From Streptomyces luomodiensis (GTDB lineage: Bacteria; Actinomycetota; Actinomycetes; Streptomycetales; Streptomycetaceae), in contig NZ_CP117522.1 in assembly GCF_031679605.1 (NCBI RefSeq), forward strand, positions 6,944,001 to 7,008,000: 64,000 nt of DNA. Reading direction: 5' to 3'. The notes beneath the pieces are model-generated. The model was not told the origin of the DNA. It did no database searches and worked only from the letters and a program-made list of their open reading frames with translations. The translations under genes and the position numbers were made by a program. Shown here piece after piece: positions 55,864 to 64,000 of this stretch. The first letter of the stretch is position 1. The number at the start of each line of letters is the position of its first letter.

Positions 55864-56709
55864 GTGCTGACCACGTCCACCACCAGGGTCCTCGAGCCCC
55901 ATGAGCTCGACTCGGCCCTCGCGGTGCTCGACCGCGACCCCGTCTCGAACGCCTTCGTCGCCGCCCGCGTCCAGGTCGCCGGCCTGGACCCGTGGCGGCT
56001 CGGCGGTGAGATGTGGGGCTGGTACTCCGGCGGCCGGCTGGAGTCGCTCTGCTACGCCGGAGCCAACCTGGTGCCCATCTGCGCCACCCGCGAAGCCGTG
56101 CGCGGCTTCGCCGAGCGCGCCCGCCGGGCCGGCCGCCGCTGCTCCTCGATCGTCGGCCCGGCCGACACCACGGCCGAGCTCTGGTCCCTGCTCGAGCCCA
56201 GCTGGGGCCCGGCCCGTGAGGTCCGCGCCCATCAGCCGCTGATGGTCACCACCTCGATGTCCGCGGACATCCCGCCCGACCCGCTGGTGCGCCGCGTCCG
56301 CAAGGACGAGATGGACGTGATCATGCCGGCGTGCGTGGCGATGTTCACCGAGGAGGTCGGCGTCTCGCCGCTCGCGGGCGACGGCGGGCTGCTCTACCAG
56401 GCGCGGGTCGCCGAGCTGGTCTCCGCCGGGCGTTCCTTCGCCCGCGTCGAGGACGGCCGGGTGGTCTTCAAGGCCGAGATCGGCGCGGCCACCCCGCACG
56501 CCTGCCAGATCCAGGGCGTCTGGGTCGCCCCCGAGTACCGCGGCCGCGGCCTCTCCGAGACCGGGATGGCGGCCGTGCTGCGCTATGCGCTGGGCGAGGT
56601 GGCCCCCGTGGTGAGCCTCTACGTCAACGACTTCAACACCGCGGCCCGCGCCGCGTACCGTCGGGTCGGCTTCCGGGAAGTCGGCGCGTTCATGAGTGTG
56701 CTGTTCTGA
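55864..56709 (+). CDS. GNAT N-acetyltransferase with DUF4081 N-terminal domain
   Basis: Protein of 281 aa. The N-terminal half (LDRDPVSNAFVAARVQVAGLDPWRLGGEMWGWY) is the DUF4081 domain found in actinobacterial acetyltransferases. The C-terminal half is a GNAT domain with the acetyl-CoA motif QGVWVAPEYRGRGLSETGMAAVL and YVNDFNTAARAAYRRVGF. Start is GTG 55864. Substrate unknown. It sits in a conserved place between ispG and proS in Streptomyces, followed by a second acetyltransferase 25 bases away. Confidence 0.9.
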   Translation: MLTTSTTRVLEPHELDSALAVLDRDPVSNAFVAARVQVAGLDPWRLGGEMWGWYSGGRLESLCYAGANLVPICATREAVRGFAERARRAGRRCSSIVGPADTTAELWSLLEPSWGPAREVRAHQPLMVTTSMSADIPPDPLVRRVRKDEMDVIMPACVAMFTEEVGVSPLAGDGGLLYQARVAELVSAGRSFARVEDGRVVFKAEIGAATPHACQIQGVWVAPEYRGRGLSETGMAAVLRYALGEVAPVVSLYVNDFNTAARAAYRRVGFREVGAFMSVLF

Positions 56710-56734
56710 TCGACGGGCCAGTAGGGTGCCGCCC

Positions 56735-57301
56735 ATGCTGCATCTGCCCGGGGGGCGGACCCCGGAACCCGAAGACGTCGTCGTCGGGCCGCTCGACCTC
56801 GCCGCACGCGTGGACGAGGCGCTCGCCGTCCAGGCCGTCGCCTTCGGGCTGACGGACGAGGAGGTCGGCGTACGACGGCATATCGTGCTGCGCCACCTCA
56901 AGAGCCCCGGTGCCCGCGCGCTCGGCGCGACCACCCCCTCCGGGCGGCTCGTCGGCTTCGTCTACGGCATGCCCAACGACCGCACGCACTGGTGGTCCAC
57001 GGTCGTCCAGCCGTATCTGCGCGCGGCCGGGCACGAGGACTGGCTGGACGACTCGTTCGTCATCACCGAACTCCATGTCCACCCCGACTACCAGAACCGG
57101 GGCATCGGCCGGCGGCTGATCACGACCATCACGGACGGCGCCGCCGAGCCCCGCTCGATCCTCTCCGCCATCGACACCGACAGCCCGGCCCGCGCGCTCT
57201 ACCGCTCACTGGGCTACGGCGACCTCGCCCGCCCCGTGCTCTTCCCGAGCGCCCCGAGCCCGTATGCCGTGATGGGAGCCCCGCTGCCGCTGCGCCGCTA
57301 G
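56735..57301 (+). CDS. GNAT N-acetyltransferase
   Basis: Protein of 188 aa with a single GNAT domain: the acetyl-CoA loop is VHPDYQNRGIGRRLI, and DSPARALYRSLGYGDLARP forms the closing part. The first 50 residues are more variable. I chose ATG 56735; the frame opens slightly upstream. It lies 25 bases after the DUF4081-GNAT gene, so the pair is probably co-transcribed, but the two are not close paralogues. Substrate is unknown. Confidence 0.88.
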   Translation: MLHLPGGRTPEPEDVVVGPLDLAARVDEALAVQAVAFGLTDEEVGVRRHIVLRHLKSPGARALGATTPSGRLVGFVYGMPNDRTHWWSTVVQPYLRAAGHEDWLDDSFVITELHVHPDYQNRGIGRRLITTITDGAAEPRSILSAIDTDSPARALYRSLGYGDLARPVLFPSAPSPYAVMGAPLPLRR

Positions 57302-57426
57302 CAGGAACCCCCTGGCCCCCCGGCCGGCGGGCCGCTGGCCCCCGGCGCATCCGGAAACCGCATTTCCGGGAAACCGACCCGTGCGGCTAACCTCCTGAAC
57401 ATCCCATCGCACGCAGGAGAGACCCC

Positions 57427-59139
57427 ATGGCCCACGCCGTCAACGTCCAGCGCTTGTCCACGATGATGCTGAAGACGCTGCGCGAAGACCCGGCGGACGC
57501 CGAGACCGCCAGCCACAAGCTGCTCGTCCGCGCCGGTTACGTCCGCCGCGCCGCCGCGGGCATCTGGACCTGGCTGCCGATCGGCAAGAAGGTCCTGGAG
57601 AACGTCTCGCGGATCGTCCGCGAGGAGATGGACGCCATCGGCGCCCAGGAGGTCCTCCTGCCCGCCCTGCTGCCCCGTGAGCCGTACGAGACGAGCGGCC
57701 GCTGGGACGAGTACGGCGATCTGCTCTTCCGGATCAAGGACCGCAAGGGCGCCGACTACCTCCTCGGCCCGACCCACGAGGAGATCTTCACCCTGACGGT
57801 CAAGGACCAGTGCACGTCCTACAAGGACCTGCCGGTCATGCTGTACCAGATCCAGACCAAGTACCGGGACGAGGCCCGCCCCCGCTCGGGTGTGCTGCGC
57901 GGCCGTGAGTTCCAGATGAAGGACTCCTACTCCTTCGACGCCACCGACGAGGGCCTCGCCGAGTCCTACCGGCTGCACCGCGAGGCGTACCAGCGGATCT
58001 TCCAGCGCCTCGGCCTGGACTACCGCATCGTCTCCGCGGTCTCCGGCGCCATGGGCGGTTCGGCCTCCGAGGAGTTCCTGGCCCCGGCGGCGGCCGGCGA
58101 GGACACCTTCGTCGACTGCCCGAACTGCGACTACGCCGCGAACACCGAGGCGGTCACGGTGACCGTCCCGCCGGTCGAGGACGCCGACCACGGCCCCCTC
58201 GAGGAGCTGGACACCCCCGACACCCCCACCATCGAGTCCCTCGCCGAGTACCTCGGCGTCCCGGCCTCCGCCACCCTGAAGAACCTCCTGGTCAAGGTCG
58301 ACGGCGAGATCACCGCGGTGGGCGTCCCCGGCGACCGCGAGGTGGACCTGGGCAAGCTGGGCGAGCACCTCGCCCCCGCCGTCGTCGAGCTCGTCACGGC
58401 CGAGGACTTCGAGGGCCGCCCCGAGCTGGTGCGCGGCTACGTCGGCCCGCAGGGCCTGGCGGGCAAGTCCTTCCGCTACATCGCCGACCCGCGCGTCGCC
58501 CCCGGCACCGCCTGGGTGACCGGCGCCAACAAGCCCGACACCCACGCGCGCAACGTGGTCTGCGGCCGTGACTTCGAGGTCGACCAGTACCTGGACGTCG
58601 TCGTGGTCGAGGCGGGCGACCCCTGCCCCCGCTGCGGTGCGGGCATTGAGCTGGACCGGGCGATCGAAATCGGCCATATCTTCCAGCTCGGCCGCAAGTA
58701 CGCCGACGCCTTCCAGCTCGACGTCCTCGGCCAGAACGGCAAGCCGGCGCGGGTCACGATGGGCTCGTACGGCATCGGCGTCTCCCGTGCCGTCGCCGCC
58801 CTCGCCGAGCAGACCCACGACGAGTCCGGCCTCTGCTGGCCCCGCGAGGTCGCCCCGGCCGACGTCCACATCGTCGCGGCGGGCAAGGCCCTCCAGACCG
58901 AGCTGGCCCTCGACATCGCCCAGAAGCTGGGCTCGGCGGGCGTCCGGGTCATGGTCGACGACCGCGCCGGGGTCTCCCCGGGCGTGAAGTTCACCGACGC
59001 CGAGCTGATCGGCGTCCCGACCATCCTGGTCGTGGGCCGCGGGGCGAAGGACGGCGTCGTCGAGCTGAAGGACCGCCGTACGGGGGAGCGCGAGGAGCTC
59101 CCCGTCGACGAGGCCGTCTCCCGCCTTACCACCGCCTGA
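57427..59139 (+). CDS. proS: prolyl-tRNA synthetase
   Basis: Class II synthetase of 570 aa of the bacterial type, with the INS/YbaK-like editing domain inserted between motifs 2 and 3 (about residues 230-390). Motif 2 is [24 protein letters not shown], motif 3 is [14 protein letters not shown], and LLGPTHEE is the ATP/proline segment. The C-terminal anticodon-binding domain begins near 470. AGGAGAG lies before the ATG. No T-box leader was seen in the 125-base upstream space. A strong terminator follows. Confidence 0.96.
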   Translation: MAHAVNVQRLSTMMLKTLREDPADAETASHKLLVRAGYVRRAAAGIWTWLPIGKKVLENVSRIVREEMDAIGAQEVLLPALLPREPYETSGRWDEYGDLLFRIKDRKGADYLLGPTHEEIFTLTVKDQCTSYKDLPVMLYQIQTKYRDEARPRSGVLRGREFQMKDSYSFDATDEGLAESYRLHREAYQRIFQRLGLDYRIVSAVSGAMGGSASEEFLAPAAAGEDTFVDCPNCDYAANTEAVTVTVPPVEDADHGPLEELDTPDTPTIESLAEYLGVPASATLKNLLVKVDGEITAVGVPGDREVDLGKLGEHLAPAVVELVTAEDFEGRPELVRGYVGPQGLAGKSFRYIADPRVAPGTAWVTGANKPDTHARNVVCGRDFEVDQYLDVVVVEAGDPCPRCGAGIELDRAIEIGHIFQLGRKYADAFQLDVLGQNGKPARVTMGSYGIGVSRAVAALAEQTHDESGLCWPREVAPADVHIVAAGKALQTELALDIAQKLGSAGVRVMVDDRAGVSPGVKFTDAELIGVPTILVVGRGAKDGVVELKDRRTGEREELPVDEAVSRLTTA

Positions 59140-59167
59140 CGGCCGACCCCGCCCCTGCCCCTGCTGT

Positions 59168-59213
59168 CCCCGAACCCCCGGCTCCCGCCCTCCTGGGAGC
59201 CGGGGGTTCGGGG
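59168..59213 (+). terminator. terminator after proS
   Basis: Perfect 19-bp stem (59168-59186 with 59195-59213) and an 8-base loop, 28 bases past the proS stop. This is the strongest terminator hairpin in the window. Confidence 0.9.
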
Positions 59214-59229
59214 TTCGGGGTGCCTGGTC

Positions 59230-59367
59230 GGGTGCGGGTTTCGTCTCGCGCCTTCGGCGCAATTGAGCAGCGGCGGCGGGGGTGGGGGGCGCGGCGCCGC
59301 CGCCGGGCGCCGGGCCCGTTGGTGTGGGCGCCGGTGGCGGCTTCCGTGCTCGATGGCCGGGGCCCCG
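59230..59367 (+). repeat. GC-rich repeat element, copy 1
   Basis: About 135 bases, starting GGGTGCGGGTTTCGT and containing GCGCCTTCGGCGC then AATTGAGCAGC. An inverted copy lies at 59482-59616. The first 43 bases match that copy with one mismatch, and similarity declines further in. Non-coding. Confidence 0.8.
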
Positions 59368-59481
59368 CCGGACTGAGGGCAGGCCGCCTGCGGGTACCCC
59401 CCTGAAAAACGCTTGATCTGACGCAACTAATTTGTCAATCAGTTTCCAGAGGGGTGCCCTACTCCCCGCTGTCCGGCACCG

Positions 59482-59616
59482 GCCCCGACCCCCGGCCACG
59501 GATGCCGCCACGGGCACCCGCCCCCACCGGCCCGGCGCCCGGCGACGCCGCCCGCGCCCCCCACCCCGTGCCCCGCTGCTCAATTGCGCCGAAGGCGCGA
59601 AACGAAACCCGCACCC
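59482..59616 (-). repeat. GC-rich repeat element, copy 2 (inverted)
   Basis: Inverted copy of the element at 59230-59367; the best-conserved end is at 59616. The two copies face away from a 114-base spacer. Its inner hairpin GCGCCTTCGGCGC is identical to copy 1. Confidence 0.8.
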
Positions 59617-59692
59617 GCCCACGCCGCCCAGCACCACAGCCCCAACAGCCCCCGCCCACCGGCCGAGGCCAGCGGCGTCCGCCGGAGCCTCC

Positions 59693-60637
59693 TTACAGCC
59701 AGCCCGCGAACTCCAGCAGCAGCTCCGCTCGGCGGCGATCGCCCACCGCGGCCTCGCGCAGGCCCGCTTCGACGGCGCGGTAGAGGGACCAGCCCCGCAG
59801 CCGGTCGCGGTCGACGTCCAGCGAGTCCGCCAGCTTGGCGACCCGGCGGCGCGTGGCCGCGGCGGGGCCGGAACCGGCGGCCAGGTCCTCGCAGCGGTCG
59901 AGCACCAGCCGCGCCAGGTCGTACGCGCGCTCGCCCACCACCGGCACCGGACCCACCGCGAGCCACGGCAGGCGCTCCCCGGCCAGCACCTTCCCCTGCC
60001 GGAACTCGCCGTGCAGCAGCACCTCCTCGGGCGGCTCGGCGGGCAGCGCCGCCCGCAGTTCCAGGGCCTCGTCGGTCAGCGGACGGACGTCCGCCGCCCA
60101 GGCCCCCGCGCCGAGCACCCGCATGACCTCGCGGTCCTCCTCCGTACGCCCGGTGACCGACGCGAACGGATGTCCCTCGGGCGGCGCCACCCACAGCCGC
60201 CGTACCGTGCCCGCCGCCTCCAGCAGCGCCTTCGCCTCGGGCAGCGAGCGCAGCGACACCGCGCTGCGCAGCCGCTCGATCAGCAGCGCACCGGTGTCCG
60301 GGTCGGCGCGCAGCAGCCGGGCCGCGCCCCAGCCGTCCCAGTGCGCGAGGGCGGCCTGCTCACGGTCGGCGTCCGGGCCGGGGACCGGGAACTTCAGCGC
60401 CGCCGGGGTGCCGTCCGCCTGTCGTACGAGCGCGACGAGACCGTGTCGGCCTCCGGGCGTCACCACCCGCTCCAGGGTCAGCTCCCAGGCCGTCAGCTGC
60501 CGCTCGACCGTCTCGGGCAGGGCGTCCAGCCAGCTCCGTACGGCGCTCGCCGGACTGTCGCTCAGCGCGTCCAGAAGCCGCTTCGGCACATGGACACGGG
60601 CCGTGTCGTGGCCGCCGGGCTGTGGTGCCGATGCCAT
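59693..60637 (-). CDS. aminoglycoside phosphotransferase-fold protein, likely pseudokinase
   Basis: Protein of about 314 aa with the layout of APH(6)/streptomycin-type kinases: ALKFPVPGPDADREQAALAHWDG for the nucleotide-lysine region, ALLIERL, a catalytic-loop position reading LLHGEFRQGKVL, and LAVGPVPVVGERAYDLARL. In active relatives these read HGDxxxxN and IDPKPxVGDPAYD. Thus the catalytic Asp is Glu, the Asn is Lys and the metal-binding Asp is lost. It may be a binding or regulatory protein, or a worn-down kinase. ATG 60637 has GGAGGG at a long distance; an upstream start is possible. It follows the DUF4439 gene. Confidence 0.75.
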   Translation of the reverse strand: MASAPQPGGHDTARVHVPKRLLDALSDSPASAVRSWLDALPETVERQLTAWELTLERVVTPGGRHGLVALVRQADGTPAALKFPVPGPDADREQAALAHWDGWGAARLLRADPDTGALLIERLRSAVSLRSLPEAKALLEAAGTVRRLWVAPPEGHPFASVTGRTEEDREVMRVLGAGAWAADVRPLTDEALELRAALPAEPPEEVLLHGEFRQGKVLAGERLPWLAVGPVPVVGERAYDLARLVLDRCEDLAAGSGPAAATRRRVAKLADSLDVDRDRLRGWSLYRAVEAGLREAAVGDRRRAELLLEFAGWL

Positions 60638-60715
60638 CCCTGAGCTGTTCCCTCCACCATCAATGACCTCTACGCCCTCATGGGCCCCGTCGGCCTCACC
60701 CAGCACACGTGCCGG

Positions 60716-61219
60716 TCACACGCCGTCCGCCGCACCGCTCGGTGACGCGGACGGAGCGGCCGGTGCGGCGCGTTCGGTGAGCCCAGGGAAGGCTACGCCG
60801 CCGCCTCGCCAGCGGACCGCCCGGACCGCCGCCTCCCGCAGCGCGCCCGCCGCCTGGCGGCGCAGGGACCCGGTCGAGGCCCGTACGAGGTCGGCGTAGA
60901 CGGCGGCCACCCGGTTCTCCAGCTCGGCGGCGAGCCGTACCGCGGCGGGCGCGTCGGGTACCGCGAAGGGCAGGGCGTAGGCGGGTGCCGCGCTCTCGGG
61001 GTCGCCACCGAGGTCGCGCACGGTGCGGGTGAGGTCGTCCCGGCGCGCGCGGTGCGCGGCGTAGCCTTCGCGCGCCTCCGCGAGCCGGTCGTCGCCGATC
61101 CGCCCGCCGACGACGCCGTACCCGTACACCGCGGCGTGCTCGGCGGCGAGCGCCGCCTGCGCGGCCCTGAGCGCCGCGGCGCGTTCGCCGACGGCCGTAC
61201 GGCCTGCTCGAGAGGCCAT
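60716..61219 (-). CDS. ferritin-like DUF4439 protein
   Basis: Protein of 167 aa, mostly alpha-helical and alanine/arginine-rich, resembling the DUF4439 ferritin-like four-helix family. Candidate metal-site residues are E and H in AALAAEHAAVYGYG (about 27-35), with further Glu in LAAELENRVAAVYADL. No signal peptide. Function unknown. It lies 45 bases downstream of a Tat-lipoprotein gene and upstream of the APH-like gene on the same strand; the pair DUF4439-lipoprotein next to rimP-nusA is a familiar Streptomyces arrangement (from memory). Confidence 0.75.
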   Translation of the reverse strand: MASRAGRTAVGERAAALRAAQAALAAEHAAVYGYGVVGGRIGDDRLAEAREGYAAHRARRDDLTRTVRDLGGDPESAAPAYALPFAVPDAPAAVRLAAELENRVAAVYADLVRASTGSLRRQAAGALREAAVRAVRWRGGGVAFPGLTERAAPAAPSASPSGAADGV

Positions 61220-61264
61220 GTCAGTACCCCTTCCCGGTGGTCCCGAGCGTGGTCATGAGCGTGC

Positions 61265-61906
61265 TCATGAGTCCGCGTCGTGCTGCGTGAGGAGAAAGAC
61301 GTGGGCGGCGCCGCAGGCCGCGACGGAGGCCAGCAGCCGGGCGAGTTCGGGCGGTGCGGTGGTGAGCGCGGCGGTGCGGGTGTCGGCGGTGTGGCGTTCG
61401 GCCTGGGCGAGGGCGGAGAGGGCCTTCTTCTCGTCCTTGGGGACCTCCGGCACCCGCTGCCCGCCCGCCGAGGGCGAGCGCGACGCGGTCGCGGAGGGGG
61501 AGGCGGACCGGTCCTCGGAGGTGAAGACCGCGACATGCCGGGCCGTTTCCTCCCGCAGCGGCGTCAGCCGCTCGGCCAGGGCGGGATGCGCGTCCACGGT
61601 CGCGTCGTAGCGTGCGAGAAGCGCGGTGGAGTCCCGCGCGCCCCGCGCCCGCAGTAACGCGACGGCCGCCCCGCCGCCCGTGTCGGGCCGGGACTTCGAG
61701 TCGTCGGAGCAGCCGCTCAGCAGCGCGACGGCCCCCAGCACCCCGCCGCCCAGCAGCAGACTCCGCCGCCGGGACACCGGGGCGGCGAACCCCGGGGACA
61801 CGGCGGACCCCGAGGGCGCGGAGGAGACCGCGGCCATCGCGTCGGACGCGGACGCGGAGCGGGATGGGGCGGACGCGGGACGAGGTGGGGGAGTCGTGAT
61901 CGGCAC
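61265..61906 (-). CDS. Tat lipoprotein of unknown function
   Basis: Predicted lipoprotein of 213 aa. The N-terminal about 45 residues are Pro/Ser/Ala-rich, then a twin-arginine segment SRRRSLLLGG (45-54) leads to lipobox LSGC with cysteine C66. The mature part is helical, with a Ser-rich linker near 125-140. It may be related to the ferritin-like protein encoded next (similar helical spacing of Glu/His), but I cannot show it. Start GTG 61906 has GGAAAG upstream; the frame runs further into the divergent rimP leader. Function unknown. Confidence 0.7.
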   Translation of the reverse strand: MPITTPPPRPASAPSRSASASDAMAAVSSAPSGSAVSPGFAAPVSRRRSLLLGGGVLGAVALLSGCSDDSKSRPDTGGGAAVALLRARGARDSTALLARYDATVDAHPALAERLTPLREETARHVAVFTSEDRSASPSATASRSPSAGGQRVPEVPKDEKKALSALAQAERHTADTRTAALTTAPPELARLLASVAACGAAHVFLLTQHDADS

Positions 61907-62091
61907 GTTCCTCTTTCCGGGCTGCGGCCGCTCCCGGCCGCCGGTAGTGATCACAGCAGGCGAGCGTACCCGCGCCGAGCCCGTCTGCCCGGCAGCGGCC
62001 ACCGAATCGTCAGCCCGCCGCCGGAACAGATAGGCTTTGACCTGACACGCGACCTTCCCACAACAGCACACGCGGCCGAGGAGTCACCCGG

Positions 62092-62640
62092 ATGAGCACC
62101 ACCCAGAGCGAAAGGCTGCGCGGACTGCTGGAACCGCTCGTCAGCGCGCGGGACCTGGATCTGGAAGAGGTCGAGGTGACACCGGCCGGACGGCGGCGTG
62201 TGCTGAGAGTGGTCGTGGACTCCGACGACGGCGTCCAGCTGGACACGTGCGCGGAGCTGAGCCGGGACATCTCCCAGACCCTCGACGACACGGACGCGAT
62301 GGGGCAGACCCCGTACGTCCTCGAGGTCACCTCTCCCGGCGCCGAGCGCCCCCTGACCGAGCCGCGCCACTACCGCCGCGCCACCGGCCGCCTCATGCGA
62401 GCACGACTCGCCGACGGCGGCGAACTGGTCGCCCGGATCGTCTCGGTGGACGACGGGGGCCTCGATCTGGAGGTCCCAGGGGTGAAGGGGCGCAAGCCCA
62501 CCGCCAGACGGCTGGCCTTCGAGGAGATCTCCAAGGCGCGGGTGGAGATCGAGTTCAACCGCAAACCCGCGGACAAGCTCACGGAACAGGCCCCGGAGGA
62601 ATCCGTGGGCGACGGCGGCGAGAGCAAGGAGGAGGCGTAG
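62092..62640 (+). CDS. rimP: ribosome maturation factor RimP
   Basis: 30S-assembly factor of 182 aa. The N-terminal domain has [21 protein letters not shown] and the conserved [14 protein letters not shown] block, followed by an SH3-like C-terminal domain. The acidic tail (DGGESKEEA) is typical of actinobacteria. GAGGAG lies 9 bases before the ATG. It leads the rimP-nusA-ylxR-infB order; nusA starts 2 bases after the stop. Confidence 0.95.
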   Translation: MSTTQSERLRGLLEPLVSARDLDLEEVEVTPAGRRRVLRVVVDSDDGVQLDTCAELSRDISQTLDDTDAMGQTPYVLEVTSPGAERPLTEPRHYRRATGRLMRARLADGGELVARIVSVDDGGLDLEVPGVKGRKPTARRLAFEEISKARVEIEFNRKPADKLTEQAPEESVGDGGESKEEA

Positions 62641-62642
62641 CC

Positions 62643-63635
62643 GTGGACATCGACATGAGTGCCCTGCGGGGTCTGGTGCGAGAGAAGGAGATCTCCTTCG
62701 ACCTGTTGGTCGAGGCGATCGAGTCGGCCCTCCTCATCGCCTACCACCGCACCGAGGGAAGCCGTCGCCGGGCCCGGGTGGAGCTGAACCGCGACACCGG
62801 CCATGTGACCGTATGGGCCCGTGAGGACGCCGAGGACCTGGCGGAGGGGCAGGAGCCCCGCGAGTTCGACGACACCCCCTCCGGCTTCGGCCGGATCGCC
62901 GCGATGACCGCCAAGCAGGTCATCCTCCAGCGGCTGCGGGACGCCGAGGAGGAGATCACCTTCGGCGAGTACGCGGGGCGGGAGGGCGATGTCGTCGCCG
63001 GTGTCGTCCAGCAGGGCAAGGACCCCAAGAACGTGCTGGTGGACATCGGCCGGCTCGAGGCGATCCTGCCGGTGCAGGAGCAGGTCCCGGGCGAGGACTA
63101 CGCACACGGCACCCGTCTGCGTACGTACGTGGTACGAGTCGTCAAGGGTGTGCGCGGCCCGTCGGTGACCCTTTCGCGTACGCATCCCAACCTGGTCAAG
63201 AAGCTCTTCGCGCTCGAGGTGCCGGAGATCGCGGACGGTTCGGTGGAGATCGCGGCGATCGCCCGTGAGGCGGGCCACCGCACCAAGATCGCGGTGCGGT
63301 CCACCCGTCCGGGGCTGAACGCCAAGGGCGCGTGCATCGGCCCGATGGGCGGCCGGGTGCGCGCCGTGATGGCCGAGCTGCACGGCGAGAAGATCGACAT
63401 CGTCGACTGGTCGGACGACCCCGCCGAACTGGTGGCGAACGCGCTGTCACCCGCGCGGGTGAGCAAGGTCGAGGTGGTCGATCTGTCGGCCCGCTCGGCG
63501 CGGGTCACCGTGCCGGACTACCAGCTGTCCCTCGCCATCGGCAAGGAGGGGCAGAACGCCCGGCTGGCGGCGCGGCTGACCGGCTGGCGGATCGACATCC
63601 GGCCGGACACCGAGCAGCCGGGTGATCAAGGCTGA
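62643..63635 (+). CDS. nusA: transcription termination/antitermination factor NusA
   Basis: NusA of 330 aa, a size normal for actinobacteria, which lack the C-terminal acidic repeats of E. coli NusA. Domains in order: N-terminal RNA-polymerase-binding part (1-about 115, [18 protein letters not shown]), S1 (about 120-190, [22 protein letters not shown]), and two KH domains ([30 protein letters not shown]). The GTG start at 62643 has AAGGAGG upstream, inside the rimP end. Co-transcribed with rimP and ylxR. Confidence 0.95.
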   Translation: MDIDMSALRGLVREKEISFDLLVEAIESALLIAYHRTEGSRRRARVELNRDTGHVTVWAREDAEDLAEGQEPREFDDTPSGFGRIAAMTAKQVILQRLRDAEEEITFGEYAGREGDVVAGVVQQGKDPKNVLVDIGRLEAILPVQEQVPGEDYAHGTRLRTYVVRVVKGVRGPSVTLSRTHPNLVKKLFALEVPEIADGSVEIAAIAREAGHRTKIAVRSTRPGLNAKGACIGPMGGRVRAVMAELHGEKIDIVDWSDDPAELVANALSPARVSKVEVVDLSARSARVTVPDYQLSLAIGKEGQNARLAARLTGWRIDIRPDTEQPGDQG

Positions 63636-63731
63636 TTCCGGTCGGAGTCGCTCGGGGTCCAGTCGAAATCAGTGACGGTTCGATCACTCCCCCCAAGGGG
63701 TGGTGTCGGCACAGGGAGGTAGACTTAAGCA

Positions 63732-64000
63732 GTGTCTGGCCGCACGCGAGCTGGTGCCTGCCCTGAGAGAACGTGTGTGGGATGCCGGGATCGGGCGGCC
63801 AAGAACGATCTGCTGCGCATCGTGGCGGTCGAGGGTGTTTGTGTCCCCGACCGACGCGGTACGCTCCCCGGTCGGGGTGCTTATGTACACCCCACACGGG
63901 TCTGCCTGGACCTGGCGGTCCGCCGCCGGGCCCTCTCTCGGGCCTTCAGGGGGCCGGGAGCGCTCGACACCACGGCCCTGCGCCGGTTTGTCGAGCAGGG
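63732..64000 (+). CDS. ylxR: YlxR-family (DUF448) RNA-binding protein, cut by window end
   Basis: Partial gene: 89 codons are visible and the frame is open at the window edge. It has the YlxR signatures CPERTCVGCRDR and LPGRGAYVHPTRVC, thought to bind RNA or the RNase P RNA. The GTG start at 63732 follows GGGAGG at a 12-base distance in a leader that is less GC-rich. It is the gene after nusA in the rimP-nusA-ylxR-infB operon, so infB is expected just beyond the window. Confidence 0.9.
   Translation, partial: MSGRTRAGACPERTCVGCRDRAAKNDLLRIVAVEGVCVPDRRGTLPGRGAYVHPTRVCLDLAVRRRALSRAFRGPGALDTTALRRFVEQ

Larger units (their letters stand above)
59214..59692. other. non-coding stretch between proS and the APH-like gene
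   Basis: No convincing gene: open frames on both strands are by-products of GC bias. It holds the proS terminator, two inverted repeat copies, and between them at 59401-59450 a clearly AT-richer patch (includes TTGTCA at 59433-59438), which might be a promoter or an insertion remnant. Confidence 0.6.

Noticed and set aside
57302..57426. T-box or tRNA-like leader before proS
   Set aside because: No T-box core motif, no cloverleaf and no terminator hairpin were seen.
59220..59692. Possible small genes between proS and the APH-like gene
   Set aside because: Frames exist on both strands over the inverted repeats but are Pro/Arg-rich, change with the repeat, and have no start signal.

Overview
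This is a high-GC actinobacterial chromosome segment with near-obligate G/C at third codon positions, GTG starts and strong AGGAGG-type ribosome binding sites. Gene content and order (pyrH-frr-cdsA-rlmN at the left, dxr-rseP-ispG-proS-rimP-nusA-ylxR at the right, and a polyamine/GABA region between) match, from memory, the core region of Streptomyces chromosomes. I read it as Streptomyces; species is not determined.

Layout. (1) 0.1-4 kb: housekeeping genes pyrH, frr, cdsA and rlmN. (2) 4-8 kb: a TPP riboswitch controlling a thiamine ABC importer (thiB-thiP-thiQ). (3) 8-11.3 kb: a LOG-family protein and a two-gene ABC system with a degenerate ATPase. (4) 11.4-38.4 kb: an amine and amino-acid catabolic region. 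It has a ThDP enzyme, a sodium:solute symporter, a class III aminotransferase and an AsnC regulator, divergent from a gamma-aminobutyraldehyde-type dehydrogenase. Further right are a second such dehydrogenase, a polyamine-type ABC importer, a PuuB-like FAD oxidoreductase, gabT, a PucR-family regulator and a succinate-semialdehyde-type dehydrogenase. Together they can take polyamine-derived intermediates to GABA and succinate. Interspersed are a GDPD, a deaminase best read as the menaquinone (futalosine) pathway enzyme, two DUF4190 membrane proteins around a NADAR protein, a PAP2 phosphatase and a TraG/VirD4-like ATPase.

(5) 38.4-49.6 kb: a compact plant-glycan locus. GH3, a Tat-lipoprotein ABC importer lacking its own ATPase, GH42, a secreted GH12 and a LacI regulator are linked by near-identical 14-bp operators (core GAAGCGCTTC) at both ends of the locus. 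GH12 outside plus GH42 and GH3 inside fits use of a galactosylated beta-glucan such as xyloglucan. (6) 49.8-64 kb: a large acyl-CoA dehydrogenase, the isoprenoid genes dxr and ispG around rseP, two GNAT acetyltransferases and proS. Next come a 550-bp non-coding stretch carrying a strong terminator and two inverted copies of a repeat, an APH-fold protein with lost catalytic residues, a ferritin-like/lipoprotein pair, then rimP, nusA and a ylxR cut by the window end.

No rRNA, tRNA, CRISPR array, insertion sequence or prophage was recognised. The most interesting items are the LacI operator network of the glycan locus, the palindrome overlapping a good promoter before the second aldehyde dehydrogenase, the inverted repeat pair at 59.2-59.6 kb, the pseudokinase-like APH protein and the probable mis-naming of the adenosine deaminase homologue.
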